A stretch of DNA of 50,653 bases, taken from the IMG/VR virus record IMGVR_UViG_3300008267_005788, positions 1 to 50,653 of that record; one strand, given 5' to 3'. The position numbers and the translations under genes were made by a program. Of the stretch, positions 8,586 to 17,557 are shown piece after piece (position 1 is the stretch's first letter; each line of letters starts with the position of its first letter). The notes under the pieces were generated by a model. It searched no databases, was not told where the DNA came from, and worked only from the letters and a program-made list of their open reading frames with translations. The DNA comes from a virus.

Positions 8586-8690
8586 TTATAACCCCATTTC
8601 CTTCCGAATTTGGGTGGCACTAATGGCTTCAGTTTGGGGGTCTAGGTCAATCTTTTCTACCTTATACCCCACATCCCGACCATAATATCT
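8586..8690 (-). pseudogene. Out-of-frame remnant of nucleotidyltransferase C-terminus
   Basis: In a different frame from the kinase gene, 34 codons read RYYGRDVGYKVEKIDLD, then a segment ending ISATQIRKEMGL and a stop. ISATxIR is the closing motif of NMN adenylyltransferase/NadM-type enzymes and YGRDVGY is typical of phage members. It starts where the kinase reading frame goes wrong, and only about 25 residues separate HDGH from ISAT instead of the usual 80 or more. I read it as the true C-terminus left after an internal deletion with a frameshift. Confidence 0.75.
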
Positions 8691-9189
8691 TCTCAAACAG
8701 TTTGAGATGACCATCGTGGAACGGCTGGAAACGACCAATCATCAACCCAGTCGGTGATTGATATTCAAACTTTACGTTCAACCTTTGAATCAGCTCTACA
8801 ATAGGTAATATCTGTTCTTCTACATTTCCCCATTGTCTGATAAGGAAATCCACATTATCTAGTTCTGGCCGTTCAAATACCTTATTAGTATCCTCAAATC
8901 GTCCAGACTCAATCGTATCCATAAAGATTGTAAGATGCGCATCAAATATCCGTCTAGTATGTTCTGTGGGACACACAAAATCTACGACAGATACCCGTGT
9001 GCCACTGATTTCACATAACTTACTCATTCGTTTAGCTTGTCTGGTACGACCGTCTTCGGAAAAGTCCCAATCGTTGAACATTTTTCGAACTTCATCTGCG
9101 TTGAAGTAAGCGGCACCTAACTTGTCCGCGAGTACTTTCGCTAACGTAGTTTTTCCAGACCCAGGCAATCCCATAACTAAAATTTTCAT
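8662..9189 (-). CDS. APS-kinase-like P-loop kinase fused to truncated NMNAT-like nucleotidyltransferase
   Basis: A 175-residue product. Residues 1-145 are a P-loop kinase of adenylylsulfate-kinase type: Walker A GLPGSGKTT at 7-15, and a lid-like region around RRIFDAHLTIFMDTIESGRF. Residues 150-168 (GLMIGRFQPFHDGHLKLFEK) open a nucleotidyltransferase domain with its HxGH-type HDGH, but the frame then breaks and stops after ILWSGCGV. The rest of that domain is missing except for a shifted remnant at 8586-8690. The kinase part looks whole, so it may still make PAPS or phosphorylate a sugar; the second domain should be dead. Confidence 0.75.
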   Translation of the reverse strand: MKILVMGLPGSGKTTLAKVLADKLGAAYFNADEVRKMFNDWDFSEDGRTRQAKRMSKLCEISGTRVSVVDFVCPTEHTRRIFDAHLTIFMDTIESGRFEDTNKVFERPELDNVDFLIRQWGNVEEQILPIVELIQRLNVKFEYQSPTGLMIGRFQPFHDGHLKLFEKILWSGCGV

Positions 9190-9198
9190 AACACCGTC

Positions 9199-9405
9199 CT
9201 ATTTTTTAATTCCATATGGTATCCATTTATACCAAAGTCGTTCATGAACAAAATATATAACTGGTTTTATTACCAACTCAATAAACCCCATACTACTCGC
9301 TATTGTTATATTTTTTGTAAATATATACGATATTATAACTGTTGTCAAGGTTCCTACTATTCTGTATGTTATTGTTTTTGCGATATGTCTTTTTACTTGA
9401 ATCAT
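9199..9405 (-). CDS. DUF2061 small membrane protein
   Basis: A 68-residue protein of the DUF2061 family, with the pattern KRHIAKTITYRIVGTLTTV ... IELVIKPVIYFVHERLWYK. It has two membrane segments, at about 13-30 and 36-52. DUF2061 proteins often sit near sulfate-activation genes; here it is 9 bases upstream of the APS-kinase-like gene and just after a sulfotransferase gene, which agrees. ATGA overlap with that upstream sulfotransferase gene. Function unknown. A second copy lies at 15955-16164. Confidence 0.8.
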   Translation of the reverse strand: MIQVKRHIAKTITYRIVGTLTTVIISYIFTKNITIASSMGFIELVIKPVIYFVHERLWYKWIPYGIKK

Positions 9406-10037
9406 AATAACTCGCTTGTAAATTGATTATATAATTGATTAAATTCGTTCACATCTATTAATAGATCTTCATCATTAACTATTGGAGGTATATGTCTATA
9501 TGTTATTCTGGTAGGTGGTAGTCCTAACGATTTTAGAAATTGTTGAGATTGATTTATAATGTATGTATCATAAAAACTATAATCGCTATACATTTCTAAT
9601 TTCATATGATTTTTGTACTCTATAAGTTTTTCTTTTATTTGTTCCTCCGTGAATCGTACACTACCTTTTAATTTAATTCTTTCAGTACGATTTCCAAATA
9701 AATTTTGGCTTACGTTCATTATTAACGAACGTAATATTTGCTTTCTAACATCGTTTGGTTTTAAAAATATTAACTTATATGTTGAACTTTTAAATAAAGG
9801 TATCACATCATAACTATAATTACTTAATATTTTTATTACTGGTAATGGTGTTTCTTGCAATATTGATTTATATATTTCTATATTTTGTTCTACCGTGTGC
9901 CCATATTTTAGATTAAATGGTTCACAATGTTCTATAGAAAAATTTGAGTATCTTGTGTCACTCAACAGCAAACTATTATTTATCAGACTCCATGCGAAAG
10001 TAGATGCTGTTCTAGGTAAAGAAATAATGCAATACAT
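9402..10037 (-). CDS. Sulfotransferase-like protein
   Basis: A 211-residue protein. The N-terminus IISLPRTASTFAWSLINNS fits the 5'-phosphosulfate loop of PAPS sulfotransferases, and a LIFLKPNDVRKQILRSL region near residue 88 sits where the 3'-phosphate motif should be, with Arg and Ser present but the usual RxP missing. It is followed by DUF2061 and the APS-kinase-like gene, so the three could supply and use activated sulfate. Diverged, so the reaction is less sure than for the gene at 5779. Confidence 0.6.
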   Translation of the reverse strand: MYCIISLPRTASTFAWSLINNSLLLSDTRYSNFSIEHCEPFNLKYGHTVEQNIEIYKSILQETPLPVIKILSNYSYDVIPLFKSSTYKLIFLKPNDVRKQILRSLIMNVSQNLFGNRTERIKLKGSVRFTEEQIKEKLIEYKNHMKLEMYSDYSFYDTYIINQSQQFLKSLGLPPTRITYRHIPPIVNDEDLLIDVNEFNQLYNQFTSELL

Positions 10038-10038
10038 T

Positions 10039-11958
10039 TTATTTTTTTCTTAGAAAGTTCTTACCAAAACTTCTTCGTCTTGCAAAAAATATACTTTCCA
10101 TAAACCACCCCAAATCTTTACTTCTAATTGGATCGTGTGGATATGTTACATTAACTACAACATCTTCTTTTTTTAACTTACTGTCTGTGTGTAGTATATA
10201 TTCCAATATATTATACTTTGTTTTAATTTCATAATTTATTAAGTTTCCTTGTTTCGCAACCACAGACTCATTTAACAGGATTAAGTCTGTATATATTTCA
10301 TTCGGTAAATTGAATGTCTTTAAGTACTCGTTTATTAAGCTGTACATTTTGTGGTACGTTCTATTTGAATGAACATTAAATAATGTTCTATACTGATTTG
10401 TAGACGCCGTTATTGTAACAGGTCCTAACTCTGATATAATTTGAGTGCCGTTAAGATACCACTCTTTTATAATATCAGTCATTGTGGTTTCTTGTTCATT
10501 CCAAAAACTATCATTTTGTAAAAAGTTTCTGAAACCATTATAAAACTGATTATATGAAACATTCAAATATTTCCTCAAGAACCTCGCTACATACTGTGAA
10601 AACCCACCAGTATGCCAAGTTATCAAGAACCAAGATAATTTATACCCTTCTACCATTTCATTTAAACTCATAGTAGATGTACTGGTTACTATCTCAGAGT
10701 ATTCTGGTGCTTCATTATCTACTCCATTTGGAAAGTAATCCAATACCTTTTGTCCTCGTATTTTAAATAAAGAACGTTGAGTTAAGTTCATCTCTGCATT
10801 TTCTAGTAGCTGTGCCTGCCAAACTTCAACACTATCATGCTGACCCACCTCAAATACTCCGTACATAGTATTTTCCCAACTCCGTAACGTTTCTCCAGGT
10901 AATCCCAAGATTAATTCAACATTTAATGGTACTCCATCTTTTCTACACTCACTAAAAATTTCATTAATTTTGTTAATACCCATATTGTTTCGTTTAATGG
11001 TTTTCAGAGTATTTTGGTCCATACTTTGTAAAGATATGGTCAAACCATTATTAAAGTGCCCACTCGTGATAAGTTTCTTTGCTATCTGTACCACTTCTGA
11101 TTGTTGGTTTTTTGCCCAACTCCATCCTGTACGATACGGATACCCATATTTGGTCTGTACTTCAATTAACTTATCTACAATTAGATTGTCTCTGTCTATA
11201 AAGATACCAAAGTTGGAATCTGCAACATCCATATATCCAATCTTGTTTTGAGCCATCCATTCTATTTCGTGAAATACCCGTGTCAGATTAAATTTCTTCA
11301 TCTTGGAGTACGTCAATGACCCCCAATCACAGAATGTACAATGATATGGACATCCTCTATTTGTTTCCACCACCGCATTCCATTCCGTTTCTAGTGGTAA
11401 TATAGTATCAAACACTCCACTTAAATACGGAGAAGGAATGGCGTCTAACTCATCAATCCGTTTACTTGTCCCCGTATCTTTACATTCACCGTTTTGATTT
11501 ATCAATAATCCAACAACGTCTTGGTAATCTTGATTATTAATCCAACGTTCTAACAGTTCCGTAAAAGCATATTCTCCTTCTCCTTTAACAATCACATCAC
11601 AGAACGGCATTACCTCTGAGAATATTTTAGGATTCGTAATTGGCGGTTCGGGTCCACCAAACACTATGAGTACATTAGGGTTTAATTTCTTAATGGTTTG
11701 TGCTAATTTAAAGTTGTAATTTCTATTCCAGACATATGTAGAAAACGCAACTATATCATTTTTTGCCAATGTACTTGCCAATTCTTCAATCGATTCTCTT
11801 TTATACACTAACTTATCTAATCGTAAATTATTTTTTATAATTTTATTAGTTAATGCATAAGACCACAACATACCAACACTATAAGGAAGATATGCTGCTA
11901 CTCCACCAGGTCCTTGTCTAAAGTTTGGTTGTACAAAAGAAATAGAATAACGTGTCAT
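10039..11958 (-). CDS. B12-binding-type radical SAM enzyme
   Basis: A 639-residue protein. Residues 1-150 have the Rossmann-like fold of a B12-binding domain (VFGGPEPPITNP, VKGEGEYAFTEL), but I do not see the DxHxxG motif, so any cobalamin binding would be of the non-canonical kind. The radical SAM cluster motif is C203-x3-C207-x2-C210 (CPYHCTFCDWG). The remaining 280 residues are a helical C-terminal domain. Such enzymes often methylate unactivated carbons or rearrange substrates in antibiotic and glycan pathways. Its ATG overlaps the stop of the 2OG oxygenase gene (ATGA). Confidence 0.85.
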   Translation of the reverse strand: MTRYSISFVQPNFRQGPGGVAAYLPYSVGMLWSYALTNKIIKNNLRLDKLVYKRESIEELASTLAKNDIVAFSTYVWNRNYNFKLAQTIKKLNPNVLIVFGGPEPPITNPKIFSEVMPFCDVIVKGEGEYAFTELLERWINNQDYQDVVGLLINQNGECKDTGTSKRIDELDAIPSPYLSGVFDTILPLETEWNAVVETNRGCPYHCTFCDWGSLTYSKMKKFNLTRVFHEIEWMAQNKIGYMDVADSNFGIFIDRDNLIVDKLIEVQTKYGYPYRTGWSWAKNQQSEVVQIAKKLITSGHFNNGLTISLQSMDQNTLKTIKRNNMGINKINEIFSECRKDGVPLNVELILGLPGETLRSWENTMYGVFEVGQHDSVEVWQAQLLENAEMNLTQRSLFKIRGQKVLDYFPNGVDNEAPEYSEIVTSTSTMSLNEMVEGYKLSWFLITWHTGGFSQYVARFLRKYLNVSYNQFYNGFRNFLQNDSFWNEQETTMTDIIKEWYLNGTQIISELGPVTITASTNQYRTLFNVHSNRTYHKMYSLINEYLKTFNLPNEIYTDLILLNESVVAKQGNLINYEIKTKYNILEYILHTDSKLKKEDVVVNVTYPHDPIRSKDLGWFMESIFFARRRSFGKNFLRKK

Positions 11959-12740
11959 TGTCCCTTTGGTTTATATCCATAATCTTCGCCACCTTGTCCT
12001 ACAAAATGTCCATCCCAATTTTCTTCTTCATATAATTTATGATGAGAATATTCATTGGATTTGTAAGTACTTCTGTGTGGCGGATTGTCCTTATCTGGTT
12101 CCGATGTACTAATGTAGTAAAAGAATCGAATTGCACACCGTCCAATATCCTCAGGAGCATTTACTGCACTCACCCGATGATAGGGTCCATGACGTACATT
12201 TTCATTGATAACAAATCTATTGAACCGTGGTGAAACGGATTCAATTAATGTTGCATCAGGATTAACATCAATATTATCTGTGTAGTATTGAATGTGTCCA
12301 CCCCATTCATCTTTCCAATCTGGTGTAATGTATAATAACGATGTTAACTTTCTGTGTAGACGGATTCTGTCGTTCCAGTTAAAGTCATAGTGACACCCAA
12401 GATTACTTCCATTTCGTATAATAGAATATCCCGCGCCCACCAAATGTGGGTCAGGAAGTAATCCAGTAATACCTGTCATCTGTTCTAGCTCATAAAGAAA
12501 TTCACCCGAATGCATGATGTCATATGTCACACGGTGTGCTGTTGGAAGAGAAATTAAATCATTGAATTCTTCCATACGTGAACCTGCGCGAGTGAATACT
12601 GTCCACCCACCCTTTGGAGCGTTTACACATTCTTCATACAGAGCGTAAACTGTATCTTCATCTAAAAAATTATCAATCTTTGTTTTACCGAATCCATATT
12701 TGGTTTTACTACTTTCCCATTCAGTCTTTTTATTAATCAT
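11955..12740 (-). CDS. 2-oxoglutarate/Fe(II) oxygenase (prolyl-hydroxylase-like)
   Basis: A 261-residue protein. The iron ligands are visible as HYDFNWN (HxD) and HGPYHRVS (distal His), and RCAIRFFYY supplies the Arg for the 2-oxoglutarate carboxylate. Between them, SLLYITPDWKDEWGGHIQYY is the usual family core. The enzyme would hydroxylate a sugar, peptide or small molecule with O2. It is followed directly by the radical SAM gene (ATGA). Confidence 0.85.
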   Translation of the reverse strand: MINKKTEWESSKTKYGFGKTKIDNFLDEDTVYALYEECVNAPKGGWTVFTRAGSRMEEFNDLISLPTAHRVTYDIMHSGEFLYELEQMTGITGLLPDPHLVGAGYSIIRNGSNLGCHYDFNWNDRIRLHRKLTSLLYITPDWKDEWGGHIQYYTDNIDVNPDATLIESVSPRFNRFVINENVRHGPYHRVSAVNAPEDIGRCAIRFFYYISTSEPDKDNPPHRSTYKSNEYSHHKLYEEENWDGHFVGQGGEDYGYKPKGQ

Positions 12741-12743
12741 AAT

Positions 12744-13091
12744 TTATTTCCAAAGTAAACTTACAAGAATTATTGTCAACGCAAGAAGTAATTGTACAAA
12801 TGTTTTTCCGGTAAATGGTTGGTTGAAGTGATATGGATATAGTGCCGCAGCGACAAGTATTCCCGTCACAAAGAATAAAAATCTATTTGACCACATTTCA
12901 CCATTAAACGCTTTTACTCCATAATGTGATGCGGAAATCCAGAAGAATGCAGATAGTGAAGCTAACAAATATGGCCATGGAGTTTTAATCCAATTAGGAT
13001 TTTTAAACTGCCAATACATTATATACCAATGTCCAAAAGAACCTAAAATGAATAAACCGAAAGAATAGAGAAAATGAAGTAAGTTTGTCAT
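12744..13091 (-). CDS. Small integral membrane protein with four helices
   Basis: A 115-residue protein starting MTNLLHFLYSFGL. I chose the ATG at 13091 because it lies 4 bases after the SGNH gene stop and follows GGTGAAAC; a longer frame from 13163 would overlap that gene by 68 bases. It has about four hydrophobic segments, and the ends look cytoplasmic. No family recognised. A small transporter, anchor or sensor role is possible. Confidence 0.6.
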   Translation of the reverse strand: MTNLLHFLYSFGLFILGSFGHWYIMYWQFKNPNWIKTPWPYLLASLSAFFWISASHYGVKAFNGEMWSNRFLFFVTGILVAAALYPYHFNQPFTGKTFVQLLLALTIILVSLLWK

Positions 13092-13095
13092 AGTT

Positions 13096-14130
13096 TCACC
13101 ATGATATGTTGTGTTTAATATTAGACCATCTATCGGTGAAATCAAACTGTAATTCTCCAACAAAAGGTTTTATTTTATCGTATATATAATCAATAAAAAA
13201 GTTAATGTACGCTGAGTGATGTGGATGTGCACCAAAAGAAGTTACATATCCGTCCTCTGGAATATCCCATTCGTTTGCCGAAGATGTATAGGCTATATGC
13301 CCATATTTTTCCATAGTATATTCATCAATTCCACCATAATTTATGTTGTCTGTCTTGTAGAAATGAAAATGTGTTAAATCAATCAAACTCCAAATCTTAT
13401 TAAGATAATCAGAAAAATCCTTTATATGGTGTAAATGCTTTATGTTAGGTACTATTATTTTTTCTTGCTGGATAAATTCATTGAGTTTATCATCGCTTGT
13501 AAAACTAGAAAAATTATTTTTATATCCTTCAAATGTATTATTCATTAAGAAAAACGAATATTGTATGCCGAACGATTTTAGGAAACTTTGAAGGTCCAAA
13601 ATATTAGTAAGATAACTTTCCAATCTATCAATTGGTTTGTTATTTATCGCTGCGTTGTCTACAAATTCTGTTATGTAGTGATGTAAATTTTTGTTTTCAA
13701 AAGAACTTAAATCAGAATGTTCTACATTAGCATATGCTCTGTCGCCAAACACCGTAGTAAGTGATTTGTACTTACCAATAAAATTATCTGGTACATCGTC
13801 CGAAATGTCATTGAAATTATTGTTCCAAATAAATGACTTTAACGTGTGCTTATCATCATTAAGAAGTTCTTTACAAAACTCTTGTGGTAATTCTATATGT
13901 AATCTATTAGGTTGCGACCATTCTGCAATTACATAAATGTCAGACGGAGATACACCTTTTTCAAAAAGTTTAGATACGGCATACATAACACTTCTTTTTG
14001 CGTAATCTGCACCAGTTGAATCACAATGTAAATCTATGATTCTAAAGTTATTATTATTACCTTTAGTAAATGCTTTAAAAGATACAAACATTACTCCATA
14101 GCTACAACCTGTATTTATTATGTATTTCAT
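13096..14130 (-). CDS. SGNH-hydrolase-like protein 1
   Basis: A 344-residue protein from the ATG at 14130. That ATG overlaps the stop of the aminotransferase gene (ATGA), so I prefer it to the longer frame. The N-terminus MKYIINTGCSYGVMF carries the GxS nucleophile block with Cys replacing Asp, VIAEWSQPNR fits block III, and GAHPHHSAYINFFIDYI near the C-terminus fits the catalytic His. It belongs to a set of six such proteins in this island. Members of the superfamily are esterases or acetyl transferases, so O-acetyl editing of a glycan is a fair guess. Confidence 0.65.
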   Translation of the reverse strand: MKYIINTGCSYGVMFVSFKAFTKGNNNNFRIIDLHCDSTGADYAKRSVMYAVSKLFEKGVSPSDIYVIAEWSQPNRLHIELPQEFCKELLNDDKHTLKSFIWNNNFNDISDDVPDNFIGKYKSLTTVFGDRAYANVEHSDLSSFENKNLHHYITEFVDNAAINNKPIDRLESYLTNILDLQSFLKSFGIQYSFFLMNNTFEGYKNNFSSFTSDDKLNEFIQQEKIIVPNIKHLHHIKDFSDYLNKIWSLIDLTHFHFYKTDNINYGGIDEYTMEKYGHIAYTSSANEWDIPEDGYVTSFGAHPHHSAYINFFIDYIYDKIKPFVGELQFDFTDRWSNIKHNISW

Positions 14131-14765
14131 AGGTATTCTGTATAAATCTTCTGTTGTCGTAAATCCTTGTACAACCAACTGCCACCCACAGATGGGTTAA
14201 TATCTTTAATCTTTTCAGAATGAAATATTTCCAATCCTCGTTTTGCTTGTTCTGGGGTCATATACATATGCCACCCGATACATCCAAACTCGTCATCATT
14301 ATACATGGTATATTTATGCCGACCATCATATATCATTGGTCGTGACCACTTTTCAAACGTTTCATCGTTGGTCAGTATCATCCCGCCTGTTCCTATGTTT
14401 AGTATTTTCTTTAGATGAAAAGACAATATCATAAATTTATCTTCATACCGATGTGACATCCCTTTCCATAACCCAGTAGCTGCATCTACTATGGGTGCTC
14501 CACCGAGTTCATAAATACCATCCCACTCATAATCTTCAAATTTAACTTTGTTACCACTTAGTATAATTTGATTAGGTACAGACACATATGTTCTCGCCGG
14601 AACTGTTATATCTTTACCTACGATACCTAAATAATGTAACACTAATTTTATAGCATTAGTATTAGAATCACATGCAATAGCGTGTTTATATCCAGTATAA
14701 TTTGCTAATTCTGATTCAAAATGGGTTACCCAATCCCAACTATCAGTTATTAAATAATCCTTCAT
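14127..14765 (-). CDS. Compact DegT/DnrJ/EryC1/StrS-type PLP aminotransferase
   Basis: A 212-residue protein. KHAIACDSNTNAIKLVLHYLG is the PLP-phosphate binding region, PIVDAATG holds the Asp that contacts the pyridine nitrogen, and MILSFHLKKILNIGTGGM includes the Schiff-base Lys in its usual place. The family adds an amino group to keto sugars. At 212 residues it is far shorter than the usual 370, but all active-site parts are in order, so it looks like a naturally compact phage form rather than a fragment. ATGA overlaps at both ends. Confidence 0.8.
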   Translation of the reverse strand: MKDYLITDSWDWVTHFESELANYTGYKHAIACDSNTNAIKLVLHYLGIVGKDITVPARTYVSVPNQIILSGNKVKFEDYEWDGIYELGGAPIVDAATGLWKGMSHRYEDKFMILSFHLKKILNIGTGGMILTNDETFEKWSRPMIYDGRHKYTMYNDDEFGCIGWHMYMTPEQAKRGLEIFHSEKIKDINPSVGGSWLYKDLRQQKIYTEYL

Positions 14766-15958
14766 ACATTATGCATTTGTTTTAATTTTAACTTAATTTG
14801 TGAAAGATGCGCATTTTTACTTCTAACGGTCAATGTATAAAAATTCTGTTCTACTCTTTCATAATTTTTAACATAGAATTTATGTAGTTCTTCAAGCGAC
14901 ATATTCTTAATTACTTGCAAATTTTTATCTAATTTTTTTAGAGTTGCCGCTTTATCATTAGTTACTGTGTTGTCAAATAAATCATCAAACATATCAAAAC
15001 CCAAATTCTTCAAATAATCAGTTATAGAAGGTTGTCCATAAATTAATGGAATGTTAAAGCCTGCAAATGCTTTAAATGATTTTTCAGACAATGATACTAC
15101 ATTAGAACTCTCTATATAATTTGTTTCCGACGTTATTGATATATAACTTTGCCAAGAATATATGTGCGGTGTAAGAAAGGGTATATAAAATATACCAGGT
15201 TGTGGTGTGGGTTCATAGGTTTCTAAAAGGTATGGAATTTCAAATGTAGACAAATGTGTTTTAAATTCATCTATCGACATATTTAACCATTCCGCCGATT
15301 CTTGCATATGCTCTTCTTTTTTTAAAAATCCAGGATAGTCCAAGTATGAAAAGAATCCTTCTTCTAAAAGATTATGTTTTTTTAATAATCCATAAGCAGC
15401 CAATCTGTGTGGCTTATGTATACCGTTAAGAAAGTTATACTTTTTGTGTTTTCTTAGTAGAGCATTACCCTTAAATATATTATGCATCGAAGAATAATTT
15501 TCTTGCAAGTATGAATTTATTAAGTAGTAAGGAAACACTTTATTTAATTGATTGGTGTCACTGGTACTAAAAGAATTCAACACGTATATTACATTATTAA
15601 TATTAGATGTTTTACTATTCAGTAACAGCGTCATATCCAATTCATGATAAAAAAATACAAACAAAACGTTTGGATATTTTTTACATATAACTTCATCATA
15701 CATCATTAGTGATTGCTTATGCTCAAAGCAATCCAAATTACAAGCAAAAATCTTAATGTCTTTATTTTCTGTTAGTAATTTATCAACAAATTCTATCGAA
15801 ACTTTATCGTTACCATCTTTTATTGTGTTAACTTGTATGTTATCGGATGCAAACATAGTTTTTATAAAATATTCCAAATCTATGTACTGATACGGAGTTG
15901 TGGGATTTGACCAAGTTGAATCAAAATGCCAAGTTTTTATGTCTAACACATAAATCAT
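14762..15958 (-). CDS. Putative GT-B glycosyltransferase, island family member A
   Basis: A 398-residue member of a five-gene family in this window. Shared parts are NFLNGIHKPHRLAAYGLL near residue 175 (pattern FLxxNRxxxxHR), TSETNYIESS, then LSEKSFKAFAGFNIPLIYG and LGFDMFDDLFD. The second half resembles the nucleotide-sugar site of GT-B enzymes such as GT10 fucosyltransferases (EKxxxxxxxxxxPIxxG). The N-terminal half would bind the acceptor. The DESYD motif of other members is changed to DNTVTND here, so this is the most diverged copy. ATGA overlaps link it to both neighbours. Confidence 0.5.
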   Translation of the reverse strand: MIYVLDIKTWHFDSTWSNPTTPYQYIDLEYFIKTMFASDNIQVNTIKDGNDKVSIEFVDKLLTENKDIKIFACNLDCFEHKQSLMMYDEVICKKYPNVLFVFFYHELDMTLLLNSKTSNINNVIYVLNSFSTSDTNQLNKVFPYYLINSYLQENYSSMHNIFKGNALLRKHKKYNFLNGIHKPHRLAAYGLLKKHNLLEEGFFSYLDYPGFLKKEEHMQESAEWLNMSIDEFKTHLSTFEIPYLLETYEPTPQPGIFYIPFLTPHIYSWQSYISITSETNYIESSNVVSLSEKSFKAFAGFNIPLIYGQPSITDYLKNLGFDMFDDLFDNTVTNDKAATLKKLDKNLQVIKNMSLEELHKFYVKNYERVEQNFYTLTVRSKNAHLSQIKLKLKQMHNV

Positions 15959-16164
15959 AATGTGTACCGTCCGTAGTTTATTTTACTCCACATTCTTTCA
16001 AAAAAATAAAATGCAAAAAATCCAGTAATATTCATGTAGATAGCATTAAGTAAATTACTATCAGTAATATGAATAGTTAACACTAAAAATGAGTTTAATA
16101 TCGCTATTAATCTCCAACTAACAGCTTTGAATATAGTTCTTTTTTTAGTTTCTATAATGCCCAT
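15955..16164 (-). CDS. DUF2061 small membrane protein, second copy
   Basis: A 69-residue protein from the ATG at 16164, which shares its A with the stop of the SGNH gene (TAATG). An in-frame codon 12 bases earlier is less likely. The pattern KKRTIFKAVSWRLIAILNSF ... AFYFFERMWSKI matches DUF2061, with two membrane segments. It is only loosely like the copy at 9199-9405, and its neighbours here are an SGNH gene and a glycosyltransferase rather than sulfate genes. Confidence 0.7.
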   Translation of the reverse strand: MGIIETKKRTIFKAVSWRLIAILNSFLVLTIHITDSNLLNAIYMNITGFFAFYFFERMWSKINYGRYTL

Positions 16165-17144
16165 TAAATAAACCAACCTTTGTTTAATAAATTTTTATGT
16201 AAGACATCTGCTATCAAGTTCATACCTAATGGTCCAGCGTGACCACCATCAATATTCCATTGTGTATCATGCTGTTTGAACTGATATAAACTCCATAGTA
16301 TGACATCATCTACTTTATACTTTATATCGATTGAATCAAATATCCATCCAGCTTGTATATTCTTAAAATCATATATCATTACATCATCTACATCAACTCC
16401 AACTGTGTTGGTTGACCAAAATTCTTTTACCATCTCATATTCATCATGAGTATCGTAGTAGTTTGTAAAATTTAATTTATAGGATAAGAACGGGGAGTAT
16501 CCATCAACGATAATGTGGTCTAGGTTTAAGTTTTTAAGGAACAAATGTAAAGAACTTATCCTCAAAGCCCAATGTAACATTAATTCTTGAAACTGTTCAT
16601 GAATGTACGGTGGATTTACATTATGGTTGTTTCCTATCTTCCATTGATTTCTAGAATTAGGGTAATGTTTATGCTCTGGAAAATAGGATAGGTCATTAAT
16701 AATATTGTGTGGTTCTATCCATGCACCTACGTTTTGTCTAAATGCCGGTTCGTCTGGCCACCATTCCGGCTTATGTTCTAGAAAATAATATTTTTTCCAG
16801 TCATTATATCCAAGACTAGCGACAGCAACCTGTGACAAATATTTTATATTCCACTTTTGCCAGACATCTGTTCTACACGTTGCAATTTCTTGGTAATTTA
16901 CTCTCCTATCCAACGCAGATTTTTGTAATATAAAAAAACACTCATCAAGTATGCTTCGATTATTATTAATAAAAGACATTAAACTTGTTTCTAATGCATA
17001 CCATCCGGACCCACAAACTGCTAAGTTTATTACCTCTAGTCCTAATTTTTTTCCTAATAGGTTCGGATATGTTTGACTGTGTTCACATCCTTGTCCGAAT
17101 GTCTGCGAACATCCTATAGTAACTAGATATTTATACTTTTTCAT
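16164..17144 (-). CDS. SGNH-hydrolase-like protein 2
   Basis: A 326-residue protein. LVTIGCSQTFGQGCEHSQTYP at residues 7-27 is the nucleophile block (GCS), NLAVCGSGWYALE fits block II, and WNIDGGHAGPLGMNLIADVL near the C-terminus holds the Asp/His pair. Of the six it keeps one of the clearest SGNH layouts. It is followed by DUF2061 through a TAATG overlap. Confidence 0.7.
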   Translation of the reverse strand: MKKYKYLVTIGCSQTFGQGCEHSQTYPNLLGKKLGLEVINLAVCGSGWYALETSLMSFINNNRSILDECFFILQKSALDRRVNYQEIATCRTDVWQKWNIKYLSQVAVASLGYNDWKKYYFLEHKPEWWPDEPAFRQNVGAWIEPHNIINDLSYFPEHKHYPNSRNQWKIGNNHNVNPPYIHEQFQELMLHWALRISSLHLFLKNLNLDHIIVDGYSPFLSYKLNFTNYYDTHDEYEMVKEFWSTNTVGVDVDDVMIYDFKNIQAGWIFDSIDIKYKVDDVILWSLYQFKQHDTQWNIDGGHAGPLGMNLIADVLHKNLLNKGWFI

Positions 17145-17145
17145 A

Positions 17146-17550
17146 TTACCAACTTATTTCCCAATCTTTGAAATCTGCGGCTAAACAATCAATCTTGTAA
17201 TCCTTTCTGCCACCAACAATTTCTTGAATCTTATTCTTTGCCGTATTACGAATACCATTTAATCCGTGTGTGAGTTCAAGATTGTTTCCATCCTTAATCC
17301 CCTTACGATAATTTGACTCGTTATGCCAGATGTGTAGATTCATCTGTGAAAGAACTACAATAGCACGAATAGTGTCTGCGGTAATCTTTCCATCTTGATT
17401 GTCAAGTAGCAGTTGAATATCATGAACGATATCTTGTATTTCTTTGGCGTATTCAACTTTATGTTCAGTAATGAACACTTCTTTTAGTTGAGCTATAGAT
17501 AATCTATCTACTAGTTCTGATAATGTGGGTAAATACTTTCTGTCTGTCAT
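17146..17550 (-). CDS. Hypothetical helical protein
   Basis: A 134-residue, mostly helical protein. The segment VVLSQMNLHIWHNESNYRKG loosely recalls DUF4254 (NxxIWxxED), but I would not assign it. Similar LSELVDRLSIAQLKEVF proteins occur beside glycan genes in other T4-like phages. It sits 1 base upstream of the SGNH gene and 7 bases after the carbamoyltransferase. Function unknown. Confidence 0.5.
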   Translation of the reverse strand: MTDRKYLPTLSELVDRLSIAQLKEVFITEHKVEYAKEIQDIVHDIQLLLDNQDGKITADTIRAIVVLSQMNLHIWHNESNYRKGIKDGNNLELTHGLNGIRNTAKNKIQEIVGGRKDYKIDCLAADFKDWEISW

Positions 17551-17557
17551 AAATTTC

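Noticed and set aside
9244-9426. Plus-strand ORF of 60 codons, Tyr/Cys/Asn-rich
   Set aside because: It is antisense to the DUF2061 gene and its upstream neighbour; the composition is that of AT-rich antisense DNA.
13092-13163. Longer start for the small membrane protein
   Set aside because: It would overlap the SGNH gene by 68 bases and adds a non-membrane piece; the ATG at 13091 has a ribosome site and a 4-base gap.
14127-14765. Aminotransferase as another truncated gene
   Set aside because: All PLP-site motifs are present in order and the ends fit ATGA overlaps with neighbours, so it seems to be a natural short form.
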